From Anaeromyxobacter oryzisoli (lineage in GTDB: Bacteria > Myxococcota > Myxococcia > Myxococcales > Anaeromyxobacteraceae): a stretch of 60,067 bases of DNA. Location: NCBI RefSeq assembly GCF_022690765.1, contig NZ_JALCZA010000022.1, positions 1 to 60,067 on the forward strand. Direction: 5' to 3'. A program made the translations under genes and the position numbers. Below, piece after piece: positions 15,637 through 25,665 of this stretch (positions are counted from its first letter, which is position 1; every line of letters begins with the position of its first letter). Below the pieces are notes generated by a model, which saw nothing but the letters and a program-made list of their open reading frames with translations, was not told where the DNA came from and searched no databases.

Positions 15637-16263
15637 CACGGACGACTGTAGCGCAGCGTTGTTCGCCCGTGGGCTAAGAACAAGCGGGACTGCCCCGCTG
15701 CCGAGAGGGGGCACCCGGCGGCGTTGACCGGGTGCCCCGCTCCAACTATCGCCCCGGCGCCGCTTTCCTCCGGACACGATCACCTCGACCACGGCGAGCG
15801 CGATCTCGAACAGGAGCGGCAACGACGCGCGATGCCACGAACGCATGGCGACCTCCCGCACCCGCAGGCGCCTGCGGAACAAGGGGAAGCGGGAGGGCGG
15901 AGCTGAAGATCGAGAAGCCAGGCGGCAGCGGAGCGGTTGCGCGTGTGGCGGCGCGCCGTGCGTGGCCGTCCGCCCGGCGCCGACGAGACGCCGGCACGGG
16001 CCGCCAGGTCGGCGCCGAGGCGGCGTAGGCGCGCGAACACCCACGAGATGGAGGTCTTGATCCATCCCGGTGGAAGGGGCCTCAGGCTCGCCGGTGGGTC
16101 TCCCCCATTACGACCACACGTGCGGGACGTCGGTCTGCGCTGCGTCGCCAGTTATGTACTCGAACAAGCCCAGGGACACGGCGACGTGGTGCGTTCGAGT
16201 CGTGACCGGGCGGTGTGCCCCTCGGACGTCTCCGCCGGGGCCTGCACCACTGGAGGAGCGCAC
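15637..16263. other. Intergenic stretch with one strong hairpin
   Basis: About 630 bases without a supported gene. At 15708-15738 an 11-bp perfect stem (GGGGCACCCGG and its complement) with a 9-base loop looks like a terminator, but no poly-T follows clearly on either strand. The rest contains open frames of arginine-rich sequence only, which I take as shadows of GC-rich DNA. Confidence 0.4.
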
Positions 16264-16713
16264 GTGACTTCTAGGAACGGAATCGCAGTCGCCGTGGCGG
16301 TGCTCGGTGCGGCTAGCGTCGCGCTCGGCGCCGAGTACGGCACACGCGAAGAGGCGAAGGCGATGCTTGACGAGGTCGTCGCCGAGATGAAGGCGGACAA
16401 AGCGGCGACGCTCGACAAGATCAACAAGAAGGGCTTCAACGACCGAGACCTCTATCCGTTCTGCAGCGGCCCTGACGGGAAGATCACGGCGCACGGAGCG
16501 CTCCCGGAGCGGCTAGGCGTGGACCAGGCGACGCTGAAGGACTCCGCAGGGAAGCCGTTCGGCGCGGAGATCCGGAAGGTCGCGGAGCCCGGGAAGATTG
16601 CTGAGGTGATCTACATGTACAAGCGCCCCGGCAGCACCGAGCAGGAGCCGAAGGTGAGTCTCGTGACGAAGGTCGATGATCAGGTCTGCGCGGTCGGCTA
16701 CTACAAGAAGTGA
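16264..16713 (+). CDS. Exported single-Cache-domain-like protein
   Basis: 149 residues from a GTG start. The signal peptide is short (GIAVAVAVLGAASVALGA). The mature part, EEAKAMLDEVVAEMKADKAA with FNDRDLYPFCSGPDGKITAH and a final CAVGYYKK, follows the pattern of small single-Cache proteins, where a long helix packs on a PAS-like sheet. Such periplasmic proteins bind small ligands and may feed sensors, but no sensor lies adjacent. It is inside the tRNA-flanked segment. The family call is from pattern. Confidence 0.7.
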   Translation: MTSRNGIAVAVAVLGAASVALGAEYGTREEAKAMLDEVVAEMKADKAATLDKINKKGFNDRDLYPFCSGPDGKITAHGALPERLGVDQATLKDSAGKPFGAEIRKVAEPGKIAEVIYMYKRPGSTEQEPKVSLVTKVDDQVCAVGYYKK

Positions 16714-17012
16714 CGGCCGCGGCGCCGCCGCGCGTGCTTGCGGGCGCGCGGCTTCAGCAACACGACCCCAGACCCAGAGTTCCCGATCTCGACGGTCGCG
16801 TCTGGGAGCCTACAAACCCCCAGCCCTTGTGAACAGAGGGTCCCTGGTCCCTTAGGTTCGTCCAGGAGCCCGGTGATACTGGTGGAAAGGGGGCCCAACC
16901 TGGCCGGTGGGGACAGAGTCGCTCGGAGACCTCGCGGACGGCGAGGAGCGGACGACGCGAATGACGCCCTCGAACCCGCCCCTGGTTCGCGGGCCCGAAA
17001 ACCGGAAAAGGC
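16714..17012. other. Intergenic stretch, no gene seen
   Basis: About 300 bases between the Cache-like gene and the tRNA terminator. The base composition is more even than in the coding parts. I found no reliable ORF, RNA gene or repeat. It is the inner edge of the tRNA-flanked segment. Confidence 0.4.
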
Positions 17013-17057
17013 GAAGGCCGCAGGCCCTCCGGTTTCCCGGGCGAGTCTGCGGCCTTC
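17013..17057 (-). terminator. Terminator hairpin of tRNA-Pro
   Basis: An 11-bp perfect stem (GAAGGCCGCAG with its complement) begins 3 bases after the encoded CCA of the tRNA and is followed on the minus strand by TTTT. This fits factor-independent termination of the tRNA transcript. Confidence 0.65.
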
Positions 17058-17060
17058 AGA

Positions 17061-17137
<77 letters not shown>

Positions 17138-17264
17138 GTACTGGGGACGCGATAGGTAGCATCGGGGGCCCCCGGGGTCAACGGGGAAGACCGGCTGCCG
17201 GGCGGGCGCGGGGGCGGTCGGCGCGCGAAGCCGGGCGCGGGAGGCGAACGGAGTCCGGGCGGCC

Positions 17265-17822
17265 TCACTTCACGAGCGGCGCCACCTTCTTGAACTCCGC
17301 GGTCCCGGCCTGGTGCAGCAGGTCGAAGATCGCGGTCTCGGCGGTGGTGATCACGGCGCCGGCCTCCCGGCACAGGTCGAGGCCGACCCGGCGGTGCTCC
17401 TCGGTCCGGCTGGACACGGCGTCGGCGCAGACGTGCACCTCGTACCCCATCGCGACGAGGTCGCGGGCGGTCTGGAAGACGCAGACGTGCGCCTCCATCC
17501 CGGCGATCACGACCTGCTTCCGCCCGGTGGCCTCGAGCGCGGCGGCGAAGCCGGGGTCGGCGCCGCAGGAGAAGTGCATCTTCTCGATCGGCGCGGCGGG
17601 GAGCGGCTCGCGGAGCTCCGGGAGGGTCCGGCCGAGCCCCTTCGGATACTGCTCGGTGGCGAGCACGGGGAGGCCCAGTTCCTTTCCGGCACCGATGAGC
17701 GCCTTCGCGTACTTCACCAGGCGGGCGAGCGCGTCGGGCGGCATGGCGGGCGTGAGCCGATCCTGGACGTCCACGATCAAGATCGCTGCACGGCTCCGGT
17801 CCAGCTTCGGCTTCGGGGTCAT
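17265..17822 (-). CDS. Isochorismatase-family cysteine hydrolase
   Basis: 185 residues. The three catalytic elements are visible: the Asp in LIVDVQDR (D18), the Lys in EQYPKGLGRT, and the nucleophile in GMEAHVCVFQTA. The fold covers nicotinamidase, isochorismatase and amidohydrolase members, and I cannot choose between them. The ATG at 17822 starts just before family sequence; the upstream extension is not conserved in type. It stands alone between the tRNA and the repeat array. Confidence 0.88.
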   Translation of the reverse strand: MTPKPKLDRSRAAILIVDVQDRLTPAMPPDALARLVKYAKALIGAGKELGLPVLATEQYPKGLGRTLPELREPLPAAPIEKMHFSCGADPGFAAALEATGRKQVVIAGMEAHVCVFQTARDLVAMGYEVHVCADAVSSRTEEHRRVGLDLCREAGAVITTAETAIFDLLHQAGTAEFKKVAPLVK

Positions 17823-17884
17823 GTGCACCTCCGGTCGGATGGTCGAGCGGTCAGGGTGCCCCGGGACGATTCCACGTCGCACGT

Positions 17885-18400
17885 CTCTTCGGGGGCGGGT
17901 CGCGAGCGCTGCGGCCTTCGACTCCGTGGCCTGGGCTCAGGGCGAACGGGAAGCTTAGGCCGAACGGGGACACGGCTGGCGCTTCGGCCTTCGACTCCGT
18001 GGCGGCTTTGCGGCCACTACGCTCAGGCCGAACGGGGGGATGGGCCTTCGACTCCGCGCCCGCCTTGAGCGGTTCGGCCTTCGACTCCGTGGCCGCTTTG
18101 CGGCCACTACGCTCAGGCCGAACGGGAAAGCTCAGGCCGAACGGGGACACGGCTGGCGCTGCGGCCTTCGACTCCGCGTGCGCTTCGCGGCCGCTACGCT
18201 CAGGCCGAACGGGGAAGCTCAGGCCGAACGGGGACACGGCTGGCGCTGCGGCCTTCGACTCCGCGTCCGCTTCGCGGCCGCTACGCTCAGGCCGAACGGG
18301 GAAGCTCAGGCCGAACGGTGGGATGGTCCTTCGACTCCGCGCCCGCTTTGCGGCCGCTACGCTCAGGCCGAACGGGGAAGCTCAAACCGACCGGGGCTTG
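17885..18400. repeat. Array of about six 80-90 bp intergenic repeats
   Basis: Units carry CTTCGACTCCG, a CGCTTCGCGGCCGCTACGCT-type palindromic core, and one or two copies of CAGGCCGAACGGGGA. Copies start near 17915, 17985, 18080, 18160, 18245 and 18325 and differ slightly. In translation the unit gives FGLSFPVRPERSGR-like text, a pattern seen in spread REP-like intergenic elements. The array separates the isochorismatase and ThDP enzyme genes. No coding role is supported. Confidence 0.8.
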
Positions 18401-18424
18401 CGGTCCCTGCTCAGAACGATCGGT

Positions 18425-20077
18425 TCACACCGCATACCCCGCGGCGCCGGCCGCGGCGGCGGCCTCGGGATCGATGGCGACGTCCACGCAGTACACGGCC
18501 CCGGAGGCGAACGCGCGTTCGAGGGCGGGCACGAGGTCGGCGGGGTCGTCCACGTGCTCGCCTCGCCCGCCGAGCGCCTCGACCACCCGGTCGTAGCGGG
18601 TGGGCTCGAGCCGCGTCGCGACGGCGTGGTCGTCGCCGTAGAGCCCGCGCTGCGGCACCCGGATCTGCCCCCAGGCGGCGTCGTTGCCCACCACGACGAC
18701 CATCGGCAGCCGGAACCGGACCGCGGTCTCGTAGTCCATGCCGTTCAGGCCGAACGCGCCGTCGCCCTGGATCACGCAGACCGGCCGGGCCGGCTCGAGG
18801 AGCTTCGCGGCGATCGCGAAGGGCGCCCCGACGCCGAGGCAGCCGAGGGGGCCGGGGTCGAGCCAGCGCCCCGGCCGCGGGAGGCGCACCACCTTCGCGG
18901 CGACGCCGACCACGTTGCCGCCGTCCCCGACGTACGTCACGTCGCCGGCGCGCGAGGCCACGGTGTCGATCGCCTTCGCGAGCCGGAAGTGGTGGATGGG
19001 GCGCTGGTCGCTCTCCTCGAACGCCCGCTGCCGCGCCGCGCGACGAGTCTCCACCTCGCGGAGGTGCGCGCTCCAGGTCGCCGCGCCGGGGGAGAGCCCG
19101 GCGGCGTCCGCGAGCGCCGCGAGCACGCTGCGGGAGTCCCCGACGATGCCCACGTCGATGGGCCGGTTCCTCCCGATCTCGGCGGCGTCGAGGTCCACCT
19201 GGATCACCCGGGCGCCGGCGGCGAAGGTCGGCTCGGTCCCGTAGCCGACCCGGAAGTCGAGCGGCGTCCCGACGTCGAGCACCACGTCGGCCTGCGCGAG
19301 CGCCTCCTTGCGAGAGGCCTGGAAGAACGCCGGGTGGTCCGGGGGGAGGGCGCCGCGCCCCATGCCGTTCAGGTAGACCGGGAGCCCGGTGCGCGACGCC
19401 AGGCGCTCGAGCGGCGCGGCCGCGTCGTCCCACCAGATGGACGAGCCGCCGAGGAGGATGGGCCGCTCGGCGTCGGCGAGCAGCTCGAGCGCCTCCTCCA
19501 GCTTGGCGAGATCGCCGGGGGAGCGCGCGTCGGTGCGGTAGTGGACCTGGGCGTCGGCGAGGGCCGCGTCGGCGCCGTTCGAGAGGACGTCCCAGGGGAG
19601 CTCGAGGAACACGGGCCCGGGCCGGCTGGCCCGCGCGACCCGGAACGCCTTCGCGAGGAACGACGGCACGAGCTCGGGGGAGGGCACGCGGTCGGACCAC
19701 TTGGTGATCCCCGCGAAGAGCTGCGTCTGCGGCATCTCCTGGAGCGCGCCGCGCCCCTGGTTGAACGTCGGCGCCGCGCCGCCGAGGAGCACGAGCGGCA
19801 CGCTCGCGGCCCACGCGTTCGCGACCCCGGTCACGGCGCCGGTGACGCCGGGGCCGGCCGTCACCACGGCGACGCCCACCCCGCGCGTGAGGCGGGCCCA
19901 GGCGTCGGCGGCGTGCGCGGCCGCCTGCTCGTGGCGGGTGTCCACGAGCCGGATCCCCTCGTCCACGCAGCCGGCGTAGATGGGCGCGACGTGCAGGCCG
20001 GGGAGGGTGAAGACGGTGGTGACGCCCTCCCGCGCGAGCATCCGCGCGACCAGCCGGCCTCCGGTGAACGTTTCCAT
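18425..20077 (-). CDS. ThDP-dependent enzyme, acetolactate-synthase-like
   Basis: 550 residues with the three-domain layout of the family. The N-terminal Pyr domain holds the catalytic Glu region (DTRHEQAAAHAADAWARL). The middle domain runs to about 330. The C-terminal PP domain has the ThDP-magnesium motif GDGAFGLNGM ending in VVGND. Likely substrates are 2-keto acids or their CoA esters, but acetolactate synthase, oxalyl-CoA decarboxylase and benzaldehyde lyase all share this form. There is no small regulatory subunit nearby, which argues against a biosynthetic IlvB. Confidence 0.85.
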   Translation of the reverse strand: METFTGGRLVARMLAREGVTTVFTLPGLHVAPIYAGCVDEGIRLVDTRHEQAAAHAADAWARLTRGVGVAVVTAGPGVTGAVTGVANAWAASVPLVLLGGAAPTFNQGRGALQEMPQTQLFAGITKWSDRVPSPELVPSFLAKAFRVARASRPGPVFLELPWDVLSNGADAALADAQVHYRTDARSPGDLAKLEEALELLADAERPILLGGSSIWWDDAAAPLERLASRTGLPVYLNGMGRGALPPDHPAFFQASRKEALAQADVVLDVGTPLDFRVGYGTEPTFAAGARVIQVDLDAAEIGRNRPIDVGIVGDSRSVLAALADAAGLSPGAATWSAHLREVETRRAARQRAFEESDQRPIHHFRLAKAIDTVASRAGDVTYVGDGGNVVGVAAKVVRLPRPGRWLDPGPLGCLGVGAPFAIAAKLLEPARPVCVIQGDGAFGLNGMDYETAVRFRLPMVVVVGNDAAWGQIRVPQRGLYGDDHAVATRLEPTRYDRVVEALGGRGEHVDDPADLVPALERAFASGAVYCVDVAIDPEAAAAAGAAGYAV

Positions 20078-20208
20078 CGTGCGTGACCCTCCGGCAGCTC
20101 TCCGGTGGCCTCGCGAGAGGCCGTCCGGATCCCTGCATCCTTTAGACGAGAACGCCCCGCGCGCCTCGTGGGCTCGCGGGGCGCCAGGGCATCCGGGGGC
20201 CGGCCCGG

Positions 20209-20658
<450 letters not shown>

Positions 20659-20722
20659 TCAACATCTCGCCGCTGCGACGTGTTCCGGGGCGCGGAGCCC
20701 CTCGCGCGCGGCGTCCTGCGAA

Positions 20723-20959
<237 letters not shown>

Positions 20960-21060
20960 TTATCCGATCTCCCGGCCCGGGGAGTCAAGGTGCCCACGCC
21001 AAAAATCTTCAACGAAATAGGACCGTTCCGGTCAACGATCCCGGACGGGACCGGTCCTCA

Positions 21061-21435
21061 TCAAGACCGCGGCGGTCCGCGATCCGCCGCCGCGGCGTCC
21101 ACCGCGGCGACCTCGACGGCGAGCCGGTGCATCACCTTGAGTGCGCCGGCGGCGAGCGCGGACGCGCCGAGGAGCAGCACGCCCAGGAGCCGGTCGCGCC
21201 GCGCCGCGGCGAGGGCGAGGGCGGACCGGCGCCGCTGCTCGAAGAGGAGCTTCTGCCGCTCGGCGTGCTCGCCCTGGAGCGTCTCCACGAAGGATCGACC
21301 CGCCGCCCGGCTCTCGGCCGTGAGCGCCGCCAGGGTGCGCTCCTCGGAGCGGATCCGGGTCGAGGCGTGCAGCGCCAGCGCCGCGCCGCCGACGGCGAGC
21401 GCGAGGCAGAGCAGGGCGATCCGGTCTCGGGTCAT
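21061..21435 (-). CDS. Membrane protein with coiled-coil middle, function unknown
   Basis: 124 residues. A first span (about 6-22) is followed by an extra-membrane helix rich in Ala, Glu and Arg (25-80), then a second span (about 84-100). The helix looks like the periplasmic stalk of a four-helix receptor, but no signalling domain follows. The gene lies head to head with rlmE, 69 bases apart. I do not recognise a family. Confidence 0.6.
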   Translation of the reverse strand: MTRDRIALLCLALAVGGAALALHASTRIRSEERTLAALTAESRAAGRSFVETLQGEHAERQKLLFEQRRRSALALAAARRDRLLGVLLLGASALAAGALKVMHRLAVEVAAVDAAAADRGPPRS

Positions 21436-21504
21436 GTCGGCTTGACTGCTCTGCGCCAGGGCGCAGGATACCCGCGGCCGGGGAGCTCCGGCAATGGAGC
21501 AGGA

Positions 21505-22398
21505 ATGGCCAAGCCCTACGACCCCAAGGATTTCTACTTCCGCAAGGCCAAGAAGGCCGGCCTGCGGGCCCGCTCCGCGTTCAAGATCGAGGAGATCCTG
21601 CACCGTCACCGGCTCCTGGCTCACGGCGACGCGGTCCTGGACCTCGGCGCCGCGCCTGGCGGCTTCCTCCAGATCCTGGCCGAGGCGGTCGGCGAGCGGG
21701 GCGTCGCGGTGGGCGTGGACCTCGAGCCGGTCCGGCACCTGGGCAAGCCCTGGGTCCGGACCGCGATCGTGGATCTCCTCGCGCCCGACGCGCTCGAGAA
21801 GATCCGCGCGCTCCACCCGGGCCGCTTCCGCCTGGTCACGAGCGACATGGCGCCGAAGACCATCGGCATCAAGATGACCGACGAGGCGCGCTCGCTCGAG
21901 CTCGTGCGGATGGCGCTGTCGGTGGCGGAGCGGACGCTCCTCCCCGGCGGCGCCTTCGTCGCGAAGGTGTTCGTGGGCGGCGACTTCCCGGTGCTGAAGC
22001 GGGAGGTCCAGGCGCGGTTCGAGTCCATCCACGTGGTGCGGCCGGAGGCGACCCGGGAGGCGTCCTACGAGGTGTACGTGGTCGGGAAGGGGTACCGCGT
22101 CGCCGCGCCGGCTCCGGCGCCGGCCGCCGCGCCCCCGACCTCGCCCGCGCCAGCAGAACGCGCAGCGAAGCCGACCGCCGCGAAGGGTCCCGCTGCGAAG
22201 GCTCCGGCCGCGAAGGCTCCGGCCACGAAGGCTTCCGCCACGAAGGCTCCCGCCACCAAGGCTCCCGCCACGATGGCTCTTGGTGCGAAGCCCGGTGCGA
22301 AGGCTCCCGCTGCGAAGGCCTCAGCGGCCAAGAGGCCGCTCGCCCCGCGCCGGCGCCCGCACCCGAAGTCCGCGCCCCCTTCCCGCGCCCGGCGGTGA
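21505..22398 (+). CDS. rlmE: 23S rRNA (uridine-2'-O)-methyltransferase RlmE/FtsJ with basic tail
   Basis: 297 residues. The first 190 match RlmE: SAM motif [13 protein letters not shown], catalytic residues in [18 protein letters not shown] and FVAKVFVGG. It methylates the ribose of U2552 in the ribosomal A loop. From about 195 a long tail of repeated (K)APA(A/T)KA units, like histone H1, adds some 100 residues. Such tails occur in high-GC bacteria and may bind rRNA. The ATG at 21505 follows GGAGCAGG. Confidence 0.9.
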   Translation: MAKPYDPKDFYFRKAKKAGLRARSAFKIEEILHRHRLLAHGDAVLDLGAAPGGFLQILAEAVGERGVAVGVDLEPVRHLGKPWVRTAIVDLLAPDALEKIRALHPGRFRLVTSDMAPKTIGIKMTDEARSLELVRMALSVAERTLLPGGAFVAKVFVGGDFPVLKREVQARFESIHVVRPEATREASYEVYVVGKGYRVAAPAPAPAAAPPTSPAPAERAAKPTAAKGPAAKAPAAKAPATKASATKAPATKAPATMALGAKPGAKAPAAKASAAKRPLAPRRRPHPKSAPPSRARR

Positions 22399-22465
22399 AG
22401 GCAGCCGACCGCTCGCGCAGGAGGCGGCTCCCTCGGCCGGGAGATCCGTTAAGCTACCGGCCCTC

Positions 22466-23728
22466 ATGTCCACGCTCCTCGAAGACCTCACCGCCCGCGG
22501 CCTCATCCACGACTCCACCCCCGGCCTGCCGGAACGGCTCGCCCAGGGCCCGCTCGTCGGGTACGTCGGCTTCGATCCCACCGCGGACTCCCTGCACGTC
22601 GGCCACCTGCTCGCGGTGATGGCGCTCGCCTGGCTGCAGCGCTCCGGCGGCACGCCCATCGTGCTGGTCGGGGGCGGCACCGGGATGGTGGGCGATCCCT
22701 CCGGCAAGCGCACCGAGCGGCCGGTGCTCTCGGTCGAGGAGATCGACCGGAACGTCGCCGCCATCCGCGCGCAGCTCGAGCGCTTCGTCTCGTTCGAGGG
22801 CGCCAACGGGGCGCGCGTGCGGAACAACGCCGACTGGCTCCGGCCGCTCGGCCTGATGACGTTCCTGCGCGACGTCGGCAAGCACTTCACCGTGAACTAC
22901 ATGCTCGGGAAGGACTCCGTGAAGCAGCGGATGGAGGCCGGCATCTCCTTCACCGAGTTCTCGTACCAGCTCATCCAGGCCTACGACTTCTGGCACCTGT
23001 GGAAGACGGAGCGCTGCGAGCTGCAGATGGGCGGCAGCGACCAGTGGGGGAACATCACCGCCGGCGCCGAGCTCGTCTCCCGCAAGGACGGGGCGAGCGT
23101 CCACGGCCTCACCTTCCCGTTGCTCACCACCGCGGCGGGCACGAAGTTCGGCAAGAGCGAGGGCGGCGCGGTGTGGCTCGACCCGGCCCGGACCTCGCCG
23201 TACAAGTTCTTCCAGTTCTGGCTCAACACCGACGACCGCGACGTCGAGCGGCTGCTCCGGTTCTTCACCTTCCTCCCGCTCGAGGAGATCTCGGCGCTCC
23301 TCGCCGAGCAGGCGCGCGATCCCGGCAAGCGCCCCGCGCAGCGGCGCCTCGCCGAGGACGTGACGGCGCGGGTCCACGGCGCGGCCGCGGTGCGGAGCGT
23401 GGTCGAGGCGAGCCGGCTGCTCTTCGGCGGCACCGAGCTCCGCGCCGCCGGCGCGGAGGTGCTGCGGGTCCTCTCGGCGGAGCTGCCGGTCGTGCGGCTC
23501 GCGCGCGGCGAGCTCGACGGGCTCTCGGTCCTCGACGCGCTGGTGCGGGCGGGGCTCGCCACCTCGAAGGGCGACGCCCGCCGCGGCATCCAGGGGAAGG
23601 GCTTCCTGGTGAACGGCGAGGTGATCGCGGCGCCCGAGCGGTCGCTCGGGACGGCCGACCTGCTCCACGGCGAGTTCGTGATGCTCCAGAAGGGCAAGCG
23701 GAACCACGCGATGCTGGTCGTGGGCTGA
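22466..23728 (+). CDS. tyrS: Tyrosyl-tRNA synthetase
   Basis: 420 residues. Class I signatures: HVGHLLAV (about 47-54) and KFGKS (about 232-236, KMSKS equivalent). The tyrosine pocket region [20 protein letters not shown] and an S4-like RNA-binding end ([20 protein letters not shown], then [10 protein letters not shown]) complete the bacterial form. It charges tRNA-Tyr. It lies 67 bases after rlmE in the same direction. Confidence 0.97.
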   Translation: MSTLLEDLTARGLIHDSTPGLPERLAQGPLVGYVGFDPTADSLHVGHLLAVMALAWLQRSGGTPIVLVGGGTGMVGDPSGKRTERPVLSVEEIDRNVAAIRAQLERFVSFEGANGARVRNNADWLRPLGLMTFLRDVGKHFTVNYMLGKDSVKQRMEAGISFTEFSYQLIQAYDFWHLWKTERCELQMGGSDQWGNITAGAELVSRKDGASVHGLTFPLLTTAAGTKFGKSEGGAVWLDPARTSPYKFFQFWLNTDDRDVERLLRFFTFLPLEEISALLAEQARDPGKRPAQRRLAEDVTARVHGAAAVRSVVEASRLLFGGTELRAAGAEVLRVLSAELPVVRLARGELDGLSVLDALVRAGLATSKGDARRGIQGKGFLVNGEVIAAPERSLGTADLLHGEFVMLQKGKRNHAMLVVG

Positions 23729-23744
23729 TGGCGAGGGCGGAGGG

Positions 23745-23772
23745 CGGCCTGCCTCTGCGCGGGGGCAGGCCG
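23745..23772 (+). terminator. Terminator after tyrS
   Basis: A 9-bp stem (CGGCCTGCC paired with GGCAGGCCG) with a 10-base loop starts 17 bases after the tyrS stop and is followed by TTCTTCCCC. This fits an intrinsic terminator of moderate strength. Confidence 0.6.
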
Positions 23773-23871
23773 TTCTTCCCCGCGCTGCACGCCGTCCGAC
23801 TCCACCCGGCCGTCGCGTCCGGCCGTCGCCTTTGGGCCGCCTCGCGGGCCCGACGCCCAGGGCGACCGGGG

Positions 23872-24669
23872 CTACTCCTCGAGCCGCTCCTGCACCCGCT
23901 CGATGGAGCGCGCCCGCCCGGTCGCGTCATCGATCTCCACGATCGCCCCCTGCAGCCACACGTCGTGCCGGGCCGGCTCGAACCGGACCGGGCGCTGGGT
24001 GAGGAACCGCTCGAGGACGAGGTCCTTGCTCACGCCGATCACGGAGTCGCGGGGGCCGCACATGCCGACGTCGGTGACGAAGGCGGTGCCGCCGGGCAGG
24101 ATCCGGGCGTCGGCGGTCTGCACGTGGGTATGGGTGCCGAGCACGGCCGAGACACGGCCGTCGAGGAAGCAGCCCATGGCCCCCTTCTCGCTCGTCGCCT
24201 CACAGTGCATGTCCACGAGGATCGCCGTGACGCCCTCCGCCCGGAGCGCGGCGATCTCCTCCTCCGCCGCGCGGAACGGATCGTCGAGCGTCTTCATGAA
24301 GACGCGCCCCTCGAGGTTCACCACCCCGAGCCGCCGCCCGTCGGGCGTGGACGCGATGCCCCGCCCGCGCCCAGGGGCGCCGCGCGGGTAGTTGGCGGGG
24401 CGGAGCAGCCGCGCGCCGGGCCGCTCCAGGTACGGCACGATCTCGCGCTTCGACCAGATGTGGTTCCCGCTCGTGAGCAGGTCCACCTCCGCGGCGAGGA
24501 GCTCCTCCGCCGAGTCGGGCGTCACGCCCGCACCGGCGGCGGAGTTCTCCGCGTTCGCGATCACGAGGTCGAGCTTCTCCCGCCCGATGAGGCGCGGCAC
24601 GAGCCGCTGCACGGCCTGCCGGCCGGGCTTTCCGAAGACGTCGCCGAGGAAGAGGATCTTCAAGGTCAC
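23872..24669 (-). CDS. YmdB-like metallophosphoesterase
   Basis: 265 residues. The di-metal site motifs are present in order: GDVFGKPGR, ANAENSAAGAG, GNHIWSK, DMHCEATSEKGAMG and GTHTHVQTAD. This is the TIGR00282/YmdB family, cyclic-nucleotide phosphodiesterases that affect RNA and biofilm genes in Bacillus. The substrate here is unknown. It starts with GTG and lies 28 bases after the folate enzyme gene on the same strand, so the two are likely cotranscribed. Confidence 0.92.
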   Translation of the reverse strand: MTLKILFLGDVFGKPGRQAVQRLVPRLIGREKLDLVIANAENSAAGAGVTPDSAEELLAAEVDLLTSGNHIWSKREIVPYLERPGARLLRPANYPRGAPGRGRGIASTPDGRRLGVVNLEGRVFMKTLDDPFRAAEEEIAALRAEGVTAILVDMHCEATSEKGAMGCFLDGRVSAVLGTHTHVQTADARILPGGTAFVTDVGMCGPRDSVIGVSKDLVLERFLTQRPVRFEPARHDVWLQGAIVEIDDATGRARSIERVQERLEE

Positions 24670-24697
24670 CGGATCTGTCCCGCGGGCCCGCCCCGCG

Positions 24698-25300
24698 TCA
24701 ACGGGATTCTCGGGAGAACGCGAGGGCGCGGGCCTCCGTGACCAGCGCGTCGAGCGCGGCGTCGTGGGGCTCGCGCGGGAGGGAAGCGACGAGCTGCACC
24801 TCGAACGCGACGCCGACGCGCGCCGCGCGCGGCATCGCCTCGAGGGTCGCGTCGTAGTAGCCGCCGCCTCGCCCGAGCCGGTGCCCGTCCACCGAGAACG
24901 CGACGCCGGGGACGACCACGCAGTCCACGTCCGCCAGGTCGATCGCCGGCGCGTCCGGCGGCGGCTCCCGGGCGCCGAGCGGCCCCTGGACCAGCTCCGC
25001 TGGCGCGCAGAGGCAGAACTCGAGCCGCCGGTCGCCGTTCACCGAGCGCGGGTACGCGACCTTCCCGCCGCGGCCGAGGATCAGCCGCCCGATCTCGCCG
25101 GTGTCCACCTCGGTCCCGAGGGGCGCGTAGAGCGCCACCAGCCGGGCATGACGAAGGGTGGCGACCTGCTCCACCCGCTCGGCGATGGCGTGCGATCCCT
25201 CGGCGCGCTCGGCCTGGGTGAGCCGCGCGCGCCGCGCGAGGACCTCCGAGCGGAGCGCGCGCTTCGCGTCGCCTGCCGTGGTCCCGCCGCCGCTCGTCAA
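24698..25300 (-). CDS. 5-formyltetrahydrofolate cyclo-ligase
   Basis: 200 residues. It has the N-terminal R..RR pattern (ALRSEVLARRARLTQAERAE), YAPLGTEVDTGEI, and the ATP/folate end PGVAFSVDGHRLGRGGGYYD. It converts 5-formyl-THF to 5,10-methenyl-THF with ATP. The start is taken as TTG at 25300, because the frame further upstream runs into the 6S RNA gene. Adjacency to 6S RNA is conserved across proteobacteria and supports both calls. Confidence 0.92.
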   Translation of the reverse strand: MTSGGGTTAGDAKRALRSEVLARRARLTQAERAEGSHAIAERVEQVATLRHARLVALYAPLGTEVDTGEIGRLILGRGGKVAYPRSVNGDRRLEFCLCAPAELVQGPLGAREPPPDAPAIDLADVDCVVVPGVAFSVDGHRLGRGGGYYDATLEAMPRAARVGVAFEVQLVASLPREPHDAALDALVTEARALAFSRESR

Positions 25301-25339
25301 CGCGCCCCTTCTCGCCGCCGGGCGGGCAAAAAAGAGCCC

Positions 25340-25576
25340 CCCGCGTGAACCGTGTGGCCCGGTTGCTTGGACCTGTATTTCTACAGGTGGGGCACCCGAT
25401 GCACCAGCGTCCGTAGGCTTCTCCCTCGAGGCTGGGAGCTTGCTCATGGACGTGGCCGGGCGCTCCGCTTTGGACAAAGTCGGCCCAAACGACGCGGGGC
25501 CCAATCACGAGCTCGGCAGGGGGCAGATCGACGTGTAGAAAGAGCTCAAGTCCGCGTAAGTACGCGGTCTTTTTAC
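25340..25576 (-). ncRNA. ssrS: 6S RNA
   Basis: The segment lies directly upstream of the 5-FTHF cyclo-ligase gene on the same strand, the conserved place of ssrS. The closing stem pairs CTTG...TTTCTACA (5' side, from 25550) with TGTAGAAA...CAAG (3' side, to 25366). Between them lies the sequence GAGCAAGCTCC ... CGAGGGAGAAGCCT, which matches the E. coli 6S element GAGCATGCTCGG ... CGAGAAGCCT. A consensus promoter precedes it, and a T6 run follows near 25327-25332. The mature RNA is probably about 185-210 bases. It binds the housekeeping RNA polymerase holoenzyme as a promoter mimic. The exact ends are estimates. Confidence 0.87.
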
Positions 25577-25582
25577 GATTCG

Positions 25583-25611
25583 ATCCTAGGGCCCCGGCCG
25601 GACGCTGTCAA
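25583..25611 (-). promoter_or_regulatory. Sigma-70-type promoter of 6S RNA
   Basis: The minus strand reads TTGACA, 17 bases, TAGGAT. Both hexamers and the spacer are at or near consensus. Transcription should begin about 7 bases after TAGGAT, close to 25576. It points away from the kinase gene, which starts 55 bases on the other side. Confidence 0.85.
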
Positions 25612-25665
25612 GCGAGGCGGCGATTCTTCGGGGTTCGGGGGGAGGGGGCAGAAGGTGGTACAAGG

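Noticed and set aside
15845-16060. 71-codon arginine-rich ORF
   Set aside because: No ribosome site and no pattern beyond high GC.
17851-18237. ORFs across the repeat array encoding RPERSGR-type repeats
   Set aside because: The text is produced by the intergenic repeat unit in both strands; there is no start site or conserved protein.
17885-18400. CRISPR array
   Set aside because: Repeats are imperfect, units are joined without unique spacers of even length, and no cas genes are present.
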